A DNA stretch of 64,000 bases from JAJRRL01 sp047404195 (GTDB lineage Bacteria; Pseudomonadota; Gammaproteobacteria; JAJRRL01): assembly GCA_047404195.1 (NCBI GenBank), contig JBDOIU010000008.1, positions 1 to 64,000 of the forward strand, given 5' to 3'. Under the pieces are notes generated by a model. The model worked only from the letters and a program-made list of their open reading frames with translations, did no database searches and had not been told where the DNA came from. This document shows, piece by piece, positions 46,180-54,556 of the stretch; within the stretch, counting starts at the first letter, position 1; each line of letters opens with the position of its first letter. The translations under genes were made by a program, and so were the position numbers.

Positions 46180-46484
46180 GTAACCTAAAATTCTGAGTTG
46201 ACTAAAAAGCTCGATTATCATAATGTCATGCATTGCCTATTTGGGCATTTGCAAAGCACCGTATCGATTATTTTATCCGTCATTCCCCCTAAAATGTGTG
46301 ACAATATACTTTATGGGGGGGGTATTTCCCCTTGTGTTGATATTGATTATCTTTTTTTAGATGTGCTATTGACTGAACAAAATGGACTTTGCCAAGCAAC
46401 CGCTTCTTGGTTCTAACGATCAGGCCATGTGTGGAGTACTTTTTGCAAATGCCGAATCATTCCTTTGTACTTTTAAAAATACAA
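46180..46484 (+). other. Intergenic region with G8 tract
   Basis: 305 bases between tail-to-tail genes. A 72-codon frame starting with TTG at 46198 lacks support and is left out. A run of eight G lies at 46315-46322. No clear terminator was found for either neighbour. Confidence 0.35.
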
Positions 46485-47431
46485 TCAAGTGGTCTTCTTT
46501 TTTTGTGGTGTGGTATCTAGATCGCAGGTTTTTTTTCGTAATGTATTGAGAACAATTGCTGCAATGACACAGGTCATGCCGAGCATCTCTCCCCTTAGGA
46601 GTGCTTCATGTAGTAACACACCACTGAGACAGATCGATATGAGTGGTAGCATGGCTGCCGAGATGGCCAGTTGGCTGGCTTGGCAGCGTTGTGTGGCGTT
46701 TTGCCAGAAGAAGAAAAACAATACGGTTGTACTGCTGATAATGCACATTTCAAGCCAGTGTCGTGTATTAAAGTGCAATACAAAGCTTGTGTGCGTGTAT
46801 AGCAGCAGGCATAAAAAAGCCGCTGCATTGAAAATATGGATAAACAGCGTGGTATAGGCGAAGGGCAGGCTAGAGGGAAAGCGCTTTGATAAAATGTAAT
46901 AACCTGCTTCAGGTAAAAGTGCCAGCAAAACAATCAGACTGCCATGCATGTTTGTATGCATGGCATGAGGTTGTTGGGTTTGCATCAGCAGCATGCCACT
47001 GACTGCCAATATCACACCAACTGCACTTCGCCAGTGCAATTTTTCTTTCAGAAAGAAAATGGATAATACTGTCACCAGTATAGGTAAGACACTACTGGTA
47101 ATCACAACTGTATTGACTTGCGTGAGTGAGAGTGCCCATAGCATAAAGACATTGAACAAAAGCCAGCACAGAGTGCTTGTAACGCCAGCATAGCCAGCAG
47201 TTGTTTGTTGCATTGACTGGCCACGCTGCGAAATGAGTGTTGTTTGCCTTGTAGGCAAAGACAAAGCGACACGCACAGCCCACCCAAGAAGCGATAAAAT
47301 AAGATACTGAGCATGGTACTATGCTGCAGTAGGTCTTTATAGCATATCCATGTCAGCGCCACCATGCTGTGCGCCAGGCCTGCAAACATGAGTCCAGAGA
47401 ATGGTGATTGTCTTCCAGAGGGTGACATCAT
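46485..47431 (-). pseudogene. EamA/DMT-family transporter, frameshifted
   Basis: Drug/metabolite-type transporter of ten helices, broken in two frames. The N-terminal part starts at ATG 47431 (GAGAGGT upstream) with SGLMFAGLAHSMVALTW and runs to about KQLLAMLALQAL; the family pattern then goes on in another frame with CWLLFNVFMLWALSLTQVN to the stop at 46485. The change must lie between 47102 and 47276, most likely near 47165-47180. Joined, it would be about 315 residues, normal for the family. Either a real pseudogene or a sequencing error; no homopolymer at the break to explain it. It follows the phosphofructokinase. Confidence 0.8.
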
Positions 47432-47445
47432 GAGACCTCTCGCCG

Positions 47446-48711
47446 TTACTCGCTTGTGCTGTATTCGCAGCAGCGTTGTCTCACGGTGCTTGCTTGACAG
47501 TGATAGACTTCGGGTAGTCCATGCTGATAGCTTGGACGACATTCACCCTGTATCAGCGGCTGCATATGTGCTATTGCTGCAGGTGTAACATCATAGCCAC
47601 AGTCACTGATGAAGTGCTGAGGTAAGCATGCTTCGATATTTGCAACATCAGCCAGTGATGCGAGACCAATTTTGCTGGTGTAGGGTTGCGATGATGTTCG
47701 TTCTAACGTGAGCATTTTGTCGCGTGTACCGGCCAAGGCTTCAGTGATGGCAGCTTGCCCTAATGCGAATGCTTCATCATAATCCGTTTGTGATGCAGCA
47801 TGGCACGCTGCACGCTGACAATAATCAGCAGCACACCAATGGTATTTGTAGCCGAGTGCTGCTTTGATATTTTTAGCCAGCTTCGCTGCCAGCCCGCCCA
47901 GTTGATGATGGCCGAAGTCATCACTGCCACCGAGTTCGCTCACCAATTTACCGTTCGTATCCCGCAGGCCCTCAGAGGCAACGATCATGCAGTGGCCATG
48001 TGTTTTTACCTGTGCTTCCACTTGTTTGAGAAAATCATCGGGACGGAATGCCACTTCTGGCATGAGAATCAAATGTGGTGCTGCTTGTGTATCGCGGCGT
48101 GCAAGGGCGCTGGCAGCGGCTAGCCAGCCAGCATGTCTGCCCATGACCTCATACACAAAGACTTTGGTTGAACTGACTGCCATACTGGCCAGGTCACAGG
48201 CGATTTCTTGTGTTGAAATAGCGATATATTTCGCGGCAGAACCATAGCCTGGCGAGTGGTCGGTGATTGCCAGGTCATTGTCAATGGTTTTGGGTAGGCC
48301 AATACAGCATATTGGATGTCCGTGCTGTTGGCAGTATTGTGAGATTTTATGAATGGTATCGTGCGAGTCACCGCCACCGTTGTAGAAGAAGTATCCTATG
48401 TCGTGCGCACGCAGTACAGCTAAAATACGTTCGTAAGGTTTTGAGTCAGTGGTTGGGTGAGGCAATTTGTAGCGGCAGGCACCAAAAGCGGCTCCGGGTG
48501 TGTGGCTCAAGCGCCTCAATTCGCTGGTTGTTAACGCTGTGATATCAAGCAATTGCTCAGCAAGAACGCCTAAAATGCCATTCTTTGCAGCGAATATGCG
48601 GCCAAAATGCGCGATGTTGCTCTGTGCAGCACTGATGAGGCCTGCGGCTGTGGTGTTGATAACGGCGGTAGGCCCACCTGATTGGGCATAAAGGATATTG
48701 CGTGCGTTCAT
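47446..48711 (-). CDS. pfp: 6-phosphofructokinase, pyrophosphate-dependent type
   Basis: Phosphorylates fructose 6-phosphate, probably with pyrophosphate, which makes the step reversible. 421 residues. The phosphate-donor loop reads NGGGDSHDT (112-118); Asp in place of the Gly of ATP enzymes (GGDGS) marks PPi types. Catalytic PKTIDND is at 140-146 and EVMGRHAGW near 190. GGAGGAACC right before ATG 48711. PPi enzymes of this kind are known in Legionellales. mpl is read divergently. Confidence 0.9.
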   Translation of the reverse strand: MNARNILYAQSGGPTAVINTTAAGLISAAQSNIAHFGRIFAAKNGILGVLAEQLLDITALTTSELRRLSHTPGAAFGACRYKLPHPTTDSKPYERILAVLRAHDIGYFFYNGGGDSHDTIHKISQYCQQHGHPICCIGLPKTIDNDLAITDHSPGYGSAAKYIAISTQEIACDLASMAVSSTKVFVYEVMGRHAGWLAAASALARRDTQAAPHLILMPEVAFRPDDFLKQVEAQVKTHGHCMIVASEGLRDTNGKLVSELGGSDDFGHHQLGGLAAKLAKNIKAALGYKYHWCAADYCQRAACHAASQTDYDEAFALGQAAITEALAGTRDKMLTLERTSSQPYTSKIGLASLADVANIEACLPQHFISDCGYDVTPAAIAHMQPLIQGECRPSYQHGLPEVYHCQASTVRQRCCEYSTSE

Positions 48712-48769
48712 GGTTCCTCCAGTTTGTGTGCGCTTAGGTTAGGTCATTATGTGCCATATTGCAAAGAAC

Positions 48770-48799
48770 TTGCCGTTTTTGCCTCGCTGCCGGTATGAT
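48770..48799 (+). promoter_or_regulatory. Promoter of mpl
   Basis: TTGCCG at 48770-48775, 18 bases, TATGAT at 48794-48799; 31 bases upstream of the ATG. Confidence 0.5.
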
Positions 48800-48830
48800 A
48801 ACGTCAGATGACTTGTAATAGAGGACTGCT

Positions 48831-50210
48831 ATGAATCTGCTTATTTTGGGTGTATGTGGTACATTTATGGCCAATGTTGCCATTCTGGCGAAAGCCATGG
48901 GACATACCGTTGTGGGCCTGGATGCCAACTGCTATCCACCGATGTCAACTGTCTTGGCTGAGCATGGTATCGCCATTCAGCAACCTATCAGCGTTGCAGG
49001 CTTACCAGAAGCCGTGGATTGTGTGATTGTCGGCAATGTCATGCAGGCAACGCACCCGGTGATTACCGCTGTGGAAGAGCGCGGCTGGCCAATGCAGTCT
49101 GGACCCGAGTGGTTACATGAGCATGTTTTGAAAGGCCGACACGTCATTGCTGTTTCCGGCACGCATGGTAAAACCACCACCTCATCAATCATTGCTTATC
49201 TGCTGAGTGATGGTGGTTTTGATCCTGGGTATTTGATTGGTGGTGTGTGTACTTCGCTGCCTTGCTCTGCTGCTTTGGGCGCAGCACCATACTTTGTGAT
49301 TGAGGCCGATGAATATGACACTGCCTTTTTTGATAAGCGTGCCAAGTTAGTGCACTATCCCGCATCCACATGGGTACTGAATAATTGCGAATTTGACCAT
49401 GCCGATATTTATGATGATATCACTGATATTGAAGCTGTTTTCAGTGGTAAGCTATCAACACTCGATCGTCACTGCCAGCTCATAGTGAATGCTGACGATG
49501 AGCGAATGACGCGTTTGGCAACACAAGCAGATTGTGCACAGCAGTCTTTTTCATTGCGGCAGGGAGATTGGCATGCTGATTGTTTGCAGCCTGATGGCAC
49601 GCATTTTGCAGTGTCATTCAAGGGCCAGCTTCTTGGAGAAGTGCGTTGGTCCATGCTCGGGCAACACAATGTGAGTAACGCGTTGGCTGGCATTGCGGTC
49701 GCGACACAAGCTGGTATGTCATTTGCGAACATTGCTGCTGCATTGGCGTCATTTCAAGGTGTCGCGCGTCGTTGTCAGCGTGTTGCGGAATTGAATGATA
49801 TTGTCATCTATGATGACTTTGCGCATCACCCAACAGCCATTGCTGCAACATTACAGGGATTGAGTGCGTCTCAGATACGTGATGTTGAAAAGCCGCAGCG
49901 CATTATTGCTGTCGTTTTATTTGGCTCACACTCTATGCGTTTGGGAGTGCATGCAGCAGTGGACTTCCAGTCTGCCTTAAAAGTAGCACATCACAGCATA
50001 TTGTATACGGCTGGTGAAGCACCTGATCACATGCACACGTTGATGCACTTGCTGGGTGATACAGCAGACTTGGTTGAAACAGATACCCAGCTGTTGCAGG
50101 CTTTAAAAAGTATTGTACAACCGGGAGATCAGGTTTGTTTTATGGGAAATCGCAGTATGCGTGAGAGTCAGCACCAGCTCATTGAGGCGCTGACAGCTGT
50201 GCACACATAA
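48831..50210 (+). CDS. mpl: UDP-N-acetylmuramate:L-Ala-gamma-D-Glu-mDAP ligase
   Basis: Recycles the cell-wall tripeptide by joining it to UDP-MurNAc. Mur-ligase of 459 residues; N-terminal LGVCGTFMANVAILAKAMGH is the Mpl variant of the nucleotide-binding fold, ATP loop GTHGKTTTSS near 107, EADEYDTAFFDKRAKLVHY near 165 and YDDFAHHPTAI near 325, all typical for Mpl rather than MurC. GAGGA before the ATG. Single gene. Confidence 0.96.
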   Translation: MNLLILGVCGTFMANVAILAKAMGHTVVGLDANCYPPMSTVLAEHGIAIQQPISVAGLPEAVDCVIVGNVMQATHPVITAVEERGWPMQSGPEWLHEHVLKGRHVIAVSGTHGKTTTSSIIAYLLSDGGFDPGYLIGGVCTSLPCSAALGAAPYFVIEADEYDTAFFDKRAKLVHYPASTWVLNNCEFDHADIYDDITDIEAVFSGKLSTLDRHCQLIVNADDERMTRLATQADCAQQSFSLRQGDWHADCLQPDGTHFAVSFKGQLLGEVRWSMLGQHNVSNALAGIAVATQAGMSFANIAAALASFQGVARRCQRVAELNDIVIYDDFAHHPTAIAATLQGLSASQIRDVEKPQRIIAVVLFGSHSMRLGVHAAVDFQSALKVAHHSILYTAGEAPDHMHTLMHLLGDTADLVETDTQLLQALKSIVQPGDQVCFMGNRSMRESQHQLIEALTAVHT

Positions 50211-50214
50211 CGGT

Positions 50215-51264
50215 TTACCAGTTTAGTATGACCTTACCACAGTTACCTGCAATCATTTTCTCGAAGCCTTTTTCATAGTCTGCAACATCAAAGTGATCGG
50301 TGATGATGGGTGATAGGTCGAGGCCTGATTCGATCATGGTGATCATCTTATACCAGGTCTCAAACATCTCACGCCCATAAATCCCTTTCATGATCAGGCT
50401 TTTGAATACCATGGTATCCCAATCAATAGCCACATCACTGCGACCTGATAAGCCCAGCAGAGCAAGTTTGGCGCCAGTGTTACACACTTGAATGGCTGAG
50501 TTGATGGCGCTGGGATGACCCGACATTTCCAGTACGACATCGTAGCCTTCAGTCATACCCAATGAGTGCATCACGCTTGTGAGTTTGTTGGCGGCACTTT
50601 TTGTATCGGGACAGTCAGCCATATTGACGGCAGCGCTGATATCAAACTTTTCTGCTAAGGCGAGTCTCTGAGGATTGATATCTGTAATCACAATATGGCG
50701 CGCACCTGCTTGACGACAAATAGCGGCGCCCATGATACCAATAGGTCCAGCACCACAAATCAGCACATCTTCTCCCACCAGGTTGAATGATAGGGCTGTA
50801 TGCGCAGCATTGCCTAGCGGATCAAATATGGCGACCAAGTCATCATCAATGCTGTCTGGAATTTTGAAGGTATTAAAGGCAGGAATTGACAAGTATTCAG
50901 CAAATGCGCCGGGTCGATTGACGCCAACACCGACTGTGTTGCGGCACAAGTGATAGCGACCAGCACGACAGGCTCTGCAAACACCACAGACCAGATGGCC
51001 TTCACCTGAGACACGATCACCTATTTTGAAGTGTTGAACATCGGTGCCCACAGCAGCAACTTCACCCACAAACTCATGACCCACTGTCATGGGTACAGGG
51101 ATGGTGCGTTGTGCCCACTCATCCCATTTGTAGATGTGCACATCTGTTCCGCAAATGGCTGTCTTTTTAATTTTGATCAATACATCTTGTCGGCCATACT
51201 CAGGTACTGGCATATTTTTCAGGGTGAGGCCGGGTTTGGCCTCTGCTTTGACTAAAGAACGCAT
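50215..51264 (-). CDS. tdh: L-threonine 3-dehydrogenase
   Basis: Zinc- and NAD-dependent oxidation of threonine to 2-amino-3-ketobutyrate, which Kbl then splits. 349 residues: catalytic zinc CGTDVHIYKWDEWA near 38 and GHEFVGEV near 63; structural zinc cysteines in CGVCRACRAGRYHLC (97-111); NAD motif GAGPIGIMGA near 170. Shares its first base with the kbl stop, so co-translated. Confidence 0.97.
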   Translation of the reverse strand: MRSLVKAEAKPGLTLKNMPVPEYGRQDVLIKIKKTAICGTDVHIYKWDEWAQRTIPVPMTVGHEFVGEVAAVGTDVQHFKIGDRVSGEGHLVCGVCRACRAGRYHLCRNTVGVGVNRPGAFAEYLSIPAFNTFKIPDSIDDDLVAIFDPLGNAAHTALSFNLVGEDVLICGAGPIGIMGAAICRQAGARHIVITDINPQRLALAEKFDISAAVNMADCPDTKSAANKLTSVMHSLGMTEGYDVVLEMSGHPSAINSAIQVCNTGAKLALLGLSGRSDVAIDWDTMVFKSLIMKGIYGREMFETWYKMITMIESGLDLSPIITDHFDVADYEKGFEKMIAGNCGKVILNW

Positions 51265-52460
51265 TATTGTTTTACCTCACAGTTTGCTTTGACGCGTGTG
51301 AATGCGGTAATGGCGTGATCAATGTGTGCAAATGTATGTGCACTGGATAGCTGCGTGCGAATACGGGCAGTGCCTTTGGGCACAACGGGATAGGTGAATG
51401 GTGTGACATAGATACCTTCCTGCATCAGTTGCTCTGCCATCGCACTGGCCAGTTGTTCATCGTATAGCATCACTGGAATGATGGGATGCGCACCAGGCAC
51501 GAGGTCAAAGCCAGCAGCTTGCATACCATCACGAAAGCGTTTTTGGTTGGCCTCTAATTGTGTGCGGGCAGCATCTGCTTTTGCAACTAAATCGATCGCC
51601 ACCAGTGAGGTAGCCGCAATCATCGGCGCCACTGCGTTTGAAAACAGATAAGGCCGTGCTCGTTGTTTCAGAAGATTTACAACATTTGCTTTTGCTGCGA
51701 TATAACCGCCTGAGGCACCCCCCAATGCTTTACCCAGCGTGCCAGTCAGAATATCAACGCGTCCTTCGACACCACAAAAAGCAGGTGTGCCACGCCCTTG
51801 TTCACCGATGAAGCCAGTGGCATGTGAATCGTCTACCACAGTGATGGCATTGAATTCTTCAGCAATATCGCAAATGCCTTGTAGATTCGCAATGATACCA
51901 TCCATAGAAAAAACACCATCGCTGACTATGCAGATCGTGCGTGCACCGTCCTTGCGTGCTTGCTCACACTGTTCGCGCAGGGCATCCATATTATTGTTCG
52001 CATAACGATAACGTTTGGCCTTACATAAGCGAACACCATCGATGATGCTGGCGTGATTGAGTTGGTCGCTGATGATGGCATCTTCAGCCGTCAGTATCAC
52101 TTCGAATAAGCCGGCATTGGCATCAAAGCAAGACGGAAATAAAATCACATCTTCCATTTGCAAGTAGTCAGCAATGCGCATTTCAAGTTGGCGGTGAATG
52201 TTTTGAGTGCCACAGATGAAGCGCACAGACGACATACCGTAACCAAAATCTTCTATTGCTGCTTTTGCGGCCGCTACGAGATCAGGGTGGTTAGATAAGC
52301 CCAGGTAGTTGTTGGCGCAAAAGTTGAGGCATTTTTGCCCATCTTCGAGGGTGATCTCAGCGCCTTGTGGCCCAGCAATGTGCCGCTCGGTTTTCGACAT
52401 GCCTGCCGCAGCGATATCGTTCAAAATATGGTCGATTCGCTGGTAAAATGTTGTATCCAT
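51264..52460 (-). CDS. kbl: 2-amino-3-ketobutyrate CoA ligase (glycine C-acetyltransferase)
   Basis: PLP enzyme that turns 2-amino-3-ketobutyrate and CoA into glycine and acetyl-CoA. 398 residues, same as E. coli. Schiff-base Lys in GTLGKALGGASGGY near 244; VDDSHATGFIGEQGRGT near 210. AGGAGGA before ATG 52460. Together with tdh it gives threonine breakdown to glycine, feeding glyA. Confidence 0.97.
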   Translation of the reverse strand: MDTTFYQRIDHILNDIAAAGMSKTERHIAGPQGAEITLEDGQKCLNFCANNYLGLSNHPDLVAAAKAAIEDFGYGMSSVRFICGTQNIHRQLEMRIADYLQMEDVILFPSCFDANAGLFEVILTAEDAIISDQLNHASIIDGVRLCKAKRYRYANNNMDALREQCEQARKDGARTICIVSDGVFSMDGIIANLQGICDIAEEFNAITVVDDSHATGFIGEQGRGTPAFCGVEGRVDILTGTLGKALGGASGGYIAAKANVVNLLKQRARPYLFSNAVAPMIAATSLVAIDLVAKADAARTQLEANQKRFRDGMQAAGFDLVPGAHPIIPVMLYDEQLASAMAEQLMQEGIYVTPFTYPVVPKGTARIRTQLSSAHTFAHIDHAITAFTRVKANCEVKQ

Positions 52461-52532
52461 AAAGTCCTCCTGGTTGATTATGTCACTTATTCTAAACTAC
52501 AATGCAGCAGATAAAAAGTTTTGCTAACATGT

Positions 52533-52541
52533 TGCTATAAT
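52533..52541 (+). promoter_or_regulatory. Extended -10 promoter of etfBA
   Basis: TGC-TATAAT at 52533-52541; no good -35 at the proper distance, which fits an extended -10 promoter. 88 bases before etfB. Confidence 0.5.
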
Positions 52542-52629
52542 TGGATTTTATTGGCCAGTGGATTGGCATCGGTTGTGTGGCATCTTTGGCCACGCAGTGT
52601 TTGACATGCTGTCTCAATGGGGGCTGGAT

Positions 52630-53388
52630 ATGAGGATAATGGTTTTATTGCGCCGATGCATCGATTATCGAGTGCAGGCACGGCTGAATGCTGAGGGTTC
52701 AGGGGTGCAAACTGACGGTGTGAAGATGTCGACAAACCCATTTGATGAGATTGCGCTAGAAGCAGCATTACAGCTGAAAGAAGCCGGTCATGCGCAACAG
52801 ATCTCTGTCGTCGCATTAGGCGGAGCCGTCATGGATGAAACATTACGTGCTGGCTTGGCGATGGGTGCTGATGATGCGATTCGTCTTGAGCATACATTGG
52901 AGAGCATGAGTGTTACATCGACAGTGACTGTTTTAACTGAATTTCTGAAGCAGCAAAAAAGTGATTGCTTTTTGTTAGGTAAGCAAGCCATTGATGATGA
53001 CCAAGATCAACTAGGACAGATGTGTGCGGCACAATTATCATGGCCACAGGCTTGCTTTGCTGCCGACATTGCTTGTGCTGAAGACGCTGGTATGTTGACT
53101 GTCACATGTGAAGCTGATGATGGTTTGATGGTGCAACGACTGCCATTGCCGGCAGTGATTACTGCTGACTTACGTTTGGCTGAGCCACGTTTCATTGCGC
53201 TACCCAATATCATGCGGGCGAAGCAGAAGCCATTGCAAGTCATTGCATGTGATAGCTTGCTTGCGCAGTGTACGCCTGATCACAGTATTATTTCATACGC
53301 TACACCTGCTGCACGCGCCGCAGGTGAAATATTACCTGACTTAGACAGCTTACTAAAAATCCTTAAATCAAAGGAGTTATTACCATGA
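52630..53388 (+). CDS. etfB: Electron transfer flavoprotein beta subunit
   Basis: Small subunit of ETF, which takes electrons from acyl-CoA and other dehydrogenases; carries AMP. 252 residues starting MRIMVLLRRCIDYRVQARL; the family signature NPFDEIALEAALQLKEAG is near 38. Upstream open frame of 24 codons is not supported; a GGGGG lies before ATG 52630. Overlaps etfA by ATGA. No acyl-CoA dehydrogenase nearby. Confidence 0.95.
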   Translation: MRIMVLLRRCIDYRVQARLNAEGSGVQTDGVKMSTNPFDEIALEAALQLKEAGHAQQISVVALGGAVMDETLRAGLAMGADDAIRLEHTLESMSVTSTVTVLTEFLKQQKSDCFLLGKQAIDDDQDQLGQMCAAQLSWPQACFAADIACAEDAGMLTVTCEADDGLMVQRLPLPAVITADLRLAEPRFIALPNIMRAKQKPLQVIACDSLLAQCTPDHSIISYATPAARAAGEILPDLDSLLKILKSKELLP

Positions 53389-54332
53389 CAGTGATGGTGG
53401 TTTTGGCGCACAATGGTTCTGATTTGGCAGCCAGCAATGCACGTGTGATAGCAGCAGCGCAACAGCTGGGTGAACCTGTGATTGCGCTGTTGGCAGGTGA
53501 CGTCAGTGTAGAATGCCGCCGCCGTGCAGCGTGTTATGTTGGCCTAACAGCATTGTGGGTGGCAGAGCATGATGTATATCATCACTGTCTACCTGAGCCC
53601 ATGGCTGCGTTGATTGTTGATTGTATTGAGAGTGCATCTTTGAGTGGTGTTGTGATGGCAGCCAGTTGTTTTGGTAAAAACATTTTACCGAGAGTGGCTG
53701 GTTTGTTAGGTGTGTCTATGGCGAATGATATTGCAGTGATTGATGCGCCAGGGCGCTATCAACGCTATCAGTATGCGGGTAACATCTTGACACATATTCA
53801 ACAGACTGATCAGCCACAATTGCTGACTATACGCAGCAGTAGTTTTACTCCAGTTGATTGTAGTGATGAGCCTGTTGCCGAAAAGATACTACACTTTGTT
53901 GCATCTACCAGCCAAGCTGAGTGGGTGAGTGCTGAAGAGCGAGATGTTGATCAACCAAGCTTGGATGGGTCTGATTGTGTTTTTGCAGCTGGTAGGGGAT
54001 TGGGTTCAGCAGAGAACATTGCACGTATGCAACGTGTTGCTGCTCACTACACTGCTGCTGTGGCAGCCACACGTGCATTGGTAGATGCCGGTTTGGCACC
54101 AAACGAGCAACAAGTTGGTCAAACAGGGAAAGCAGTTGCGCCTGCTTTATACATTGCTTGTGGTATTTCGGGTGCAGTGCAGCATGTCGCGGGTATGAAG
54201 GATTCAGGGGTGATTGTAGCGATTAACAACGATCCAGAAGCGGATATTTTTGCTGTTGCCGACTATGGTTTGGTGGCGGATGTAAATGAAGTCTTGGCGC
54301 AGTGGGAGCAGTCACTTATCGCACTGACTTGA
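53385..54332 (+). CDS. etfA: Electron transfer flavoprotein alpha subunit
   Basis: Large subunit of ETF with the FAD site. 315 residues; AGRGLGSAEN near 205 and the FAD-binding GKAVAPALYIACGISGAVQH (near 247) plus AINNDPEADIF are the family signature. Coupled to etfB. It is the last gene before the third accessory gene. Confidence 0.96.
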   Translation: MTVMVVLAHNGSDLAASNARVIAAAQQLGEPVIALLAGDVSVECRRRAACYVGLTALWVAEHDVYHHCLPEPMAALIVDCIESASLSGVVMAASCFGKNILPRVAGLLGVSMANDIAVIDAPGRYQRYQYAGNILTHIQQTDQPQLLTIRSSSFTPVDCSDEPVAEKILHFVASTSQAEWVSAEERDVDQPSLDGSDCVFAAGRGLGSAENIARMQRVAAHYTAAVAATRALVDAGLAPNEQQVGQTGKAVAPALYIACGISGAVQHVAGMKDSGVIVAINNDPEADIFAVADYGLVADVNEVLAQWEQSLIALT

Positions 54333-54486
54333 CATAACAGTTTGTTTTTATCGCAAAGTTTCTGTCGTCGACTTTAGATCAGTTTGGCTTGCGCGTATAA
54401 GAAATAATGATTGAAATCATGCAGTTATTTTTTCATGCTGATGTGCCAAATTATTCTCAGCATGAGTTTATGATAGCAGCGTATTT

Positions 54487-54519
54487 TTTAAGGTTAGCTT
54501 AAGGTTTAAGTGCTATAAT
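54487..54519 (+). promoter_or_regulatory. PmrA-like box and extended -10 of the 558-residue orphan
   Basis: TTTAAG (54487-54492), five bases, CTTAAG (54498-54503), ten bases, TATAAT (54514-54519) with TGC before it. A third TTTAAG stands at 54505-54510. The pair fits YTTAAK-N5-YTTAAK exactly and lies over the -35 place, as for an activator of the OmpR/PmrA class. Confidence 0.75.
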
Positions 54520-54556
54520 GAGAATATAAGATTAATTTATATTCAAGGTAAGTATC

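Noticed and set aside
46198..46416. 72-codon open frame after the 660-residue orphan
   Set aside because: TTG start, no ribosome site, no recognisable domain; likely chance.
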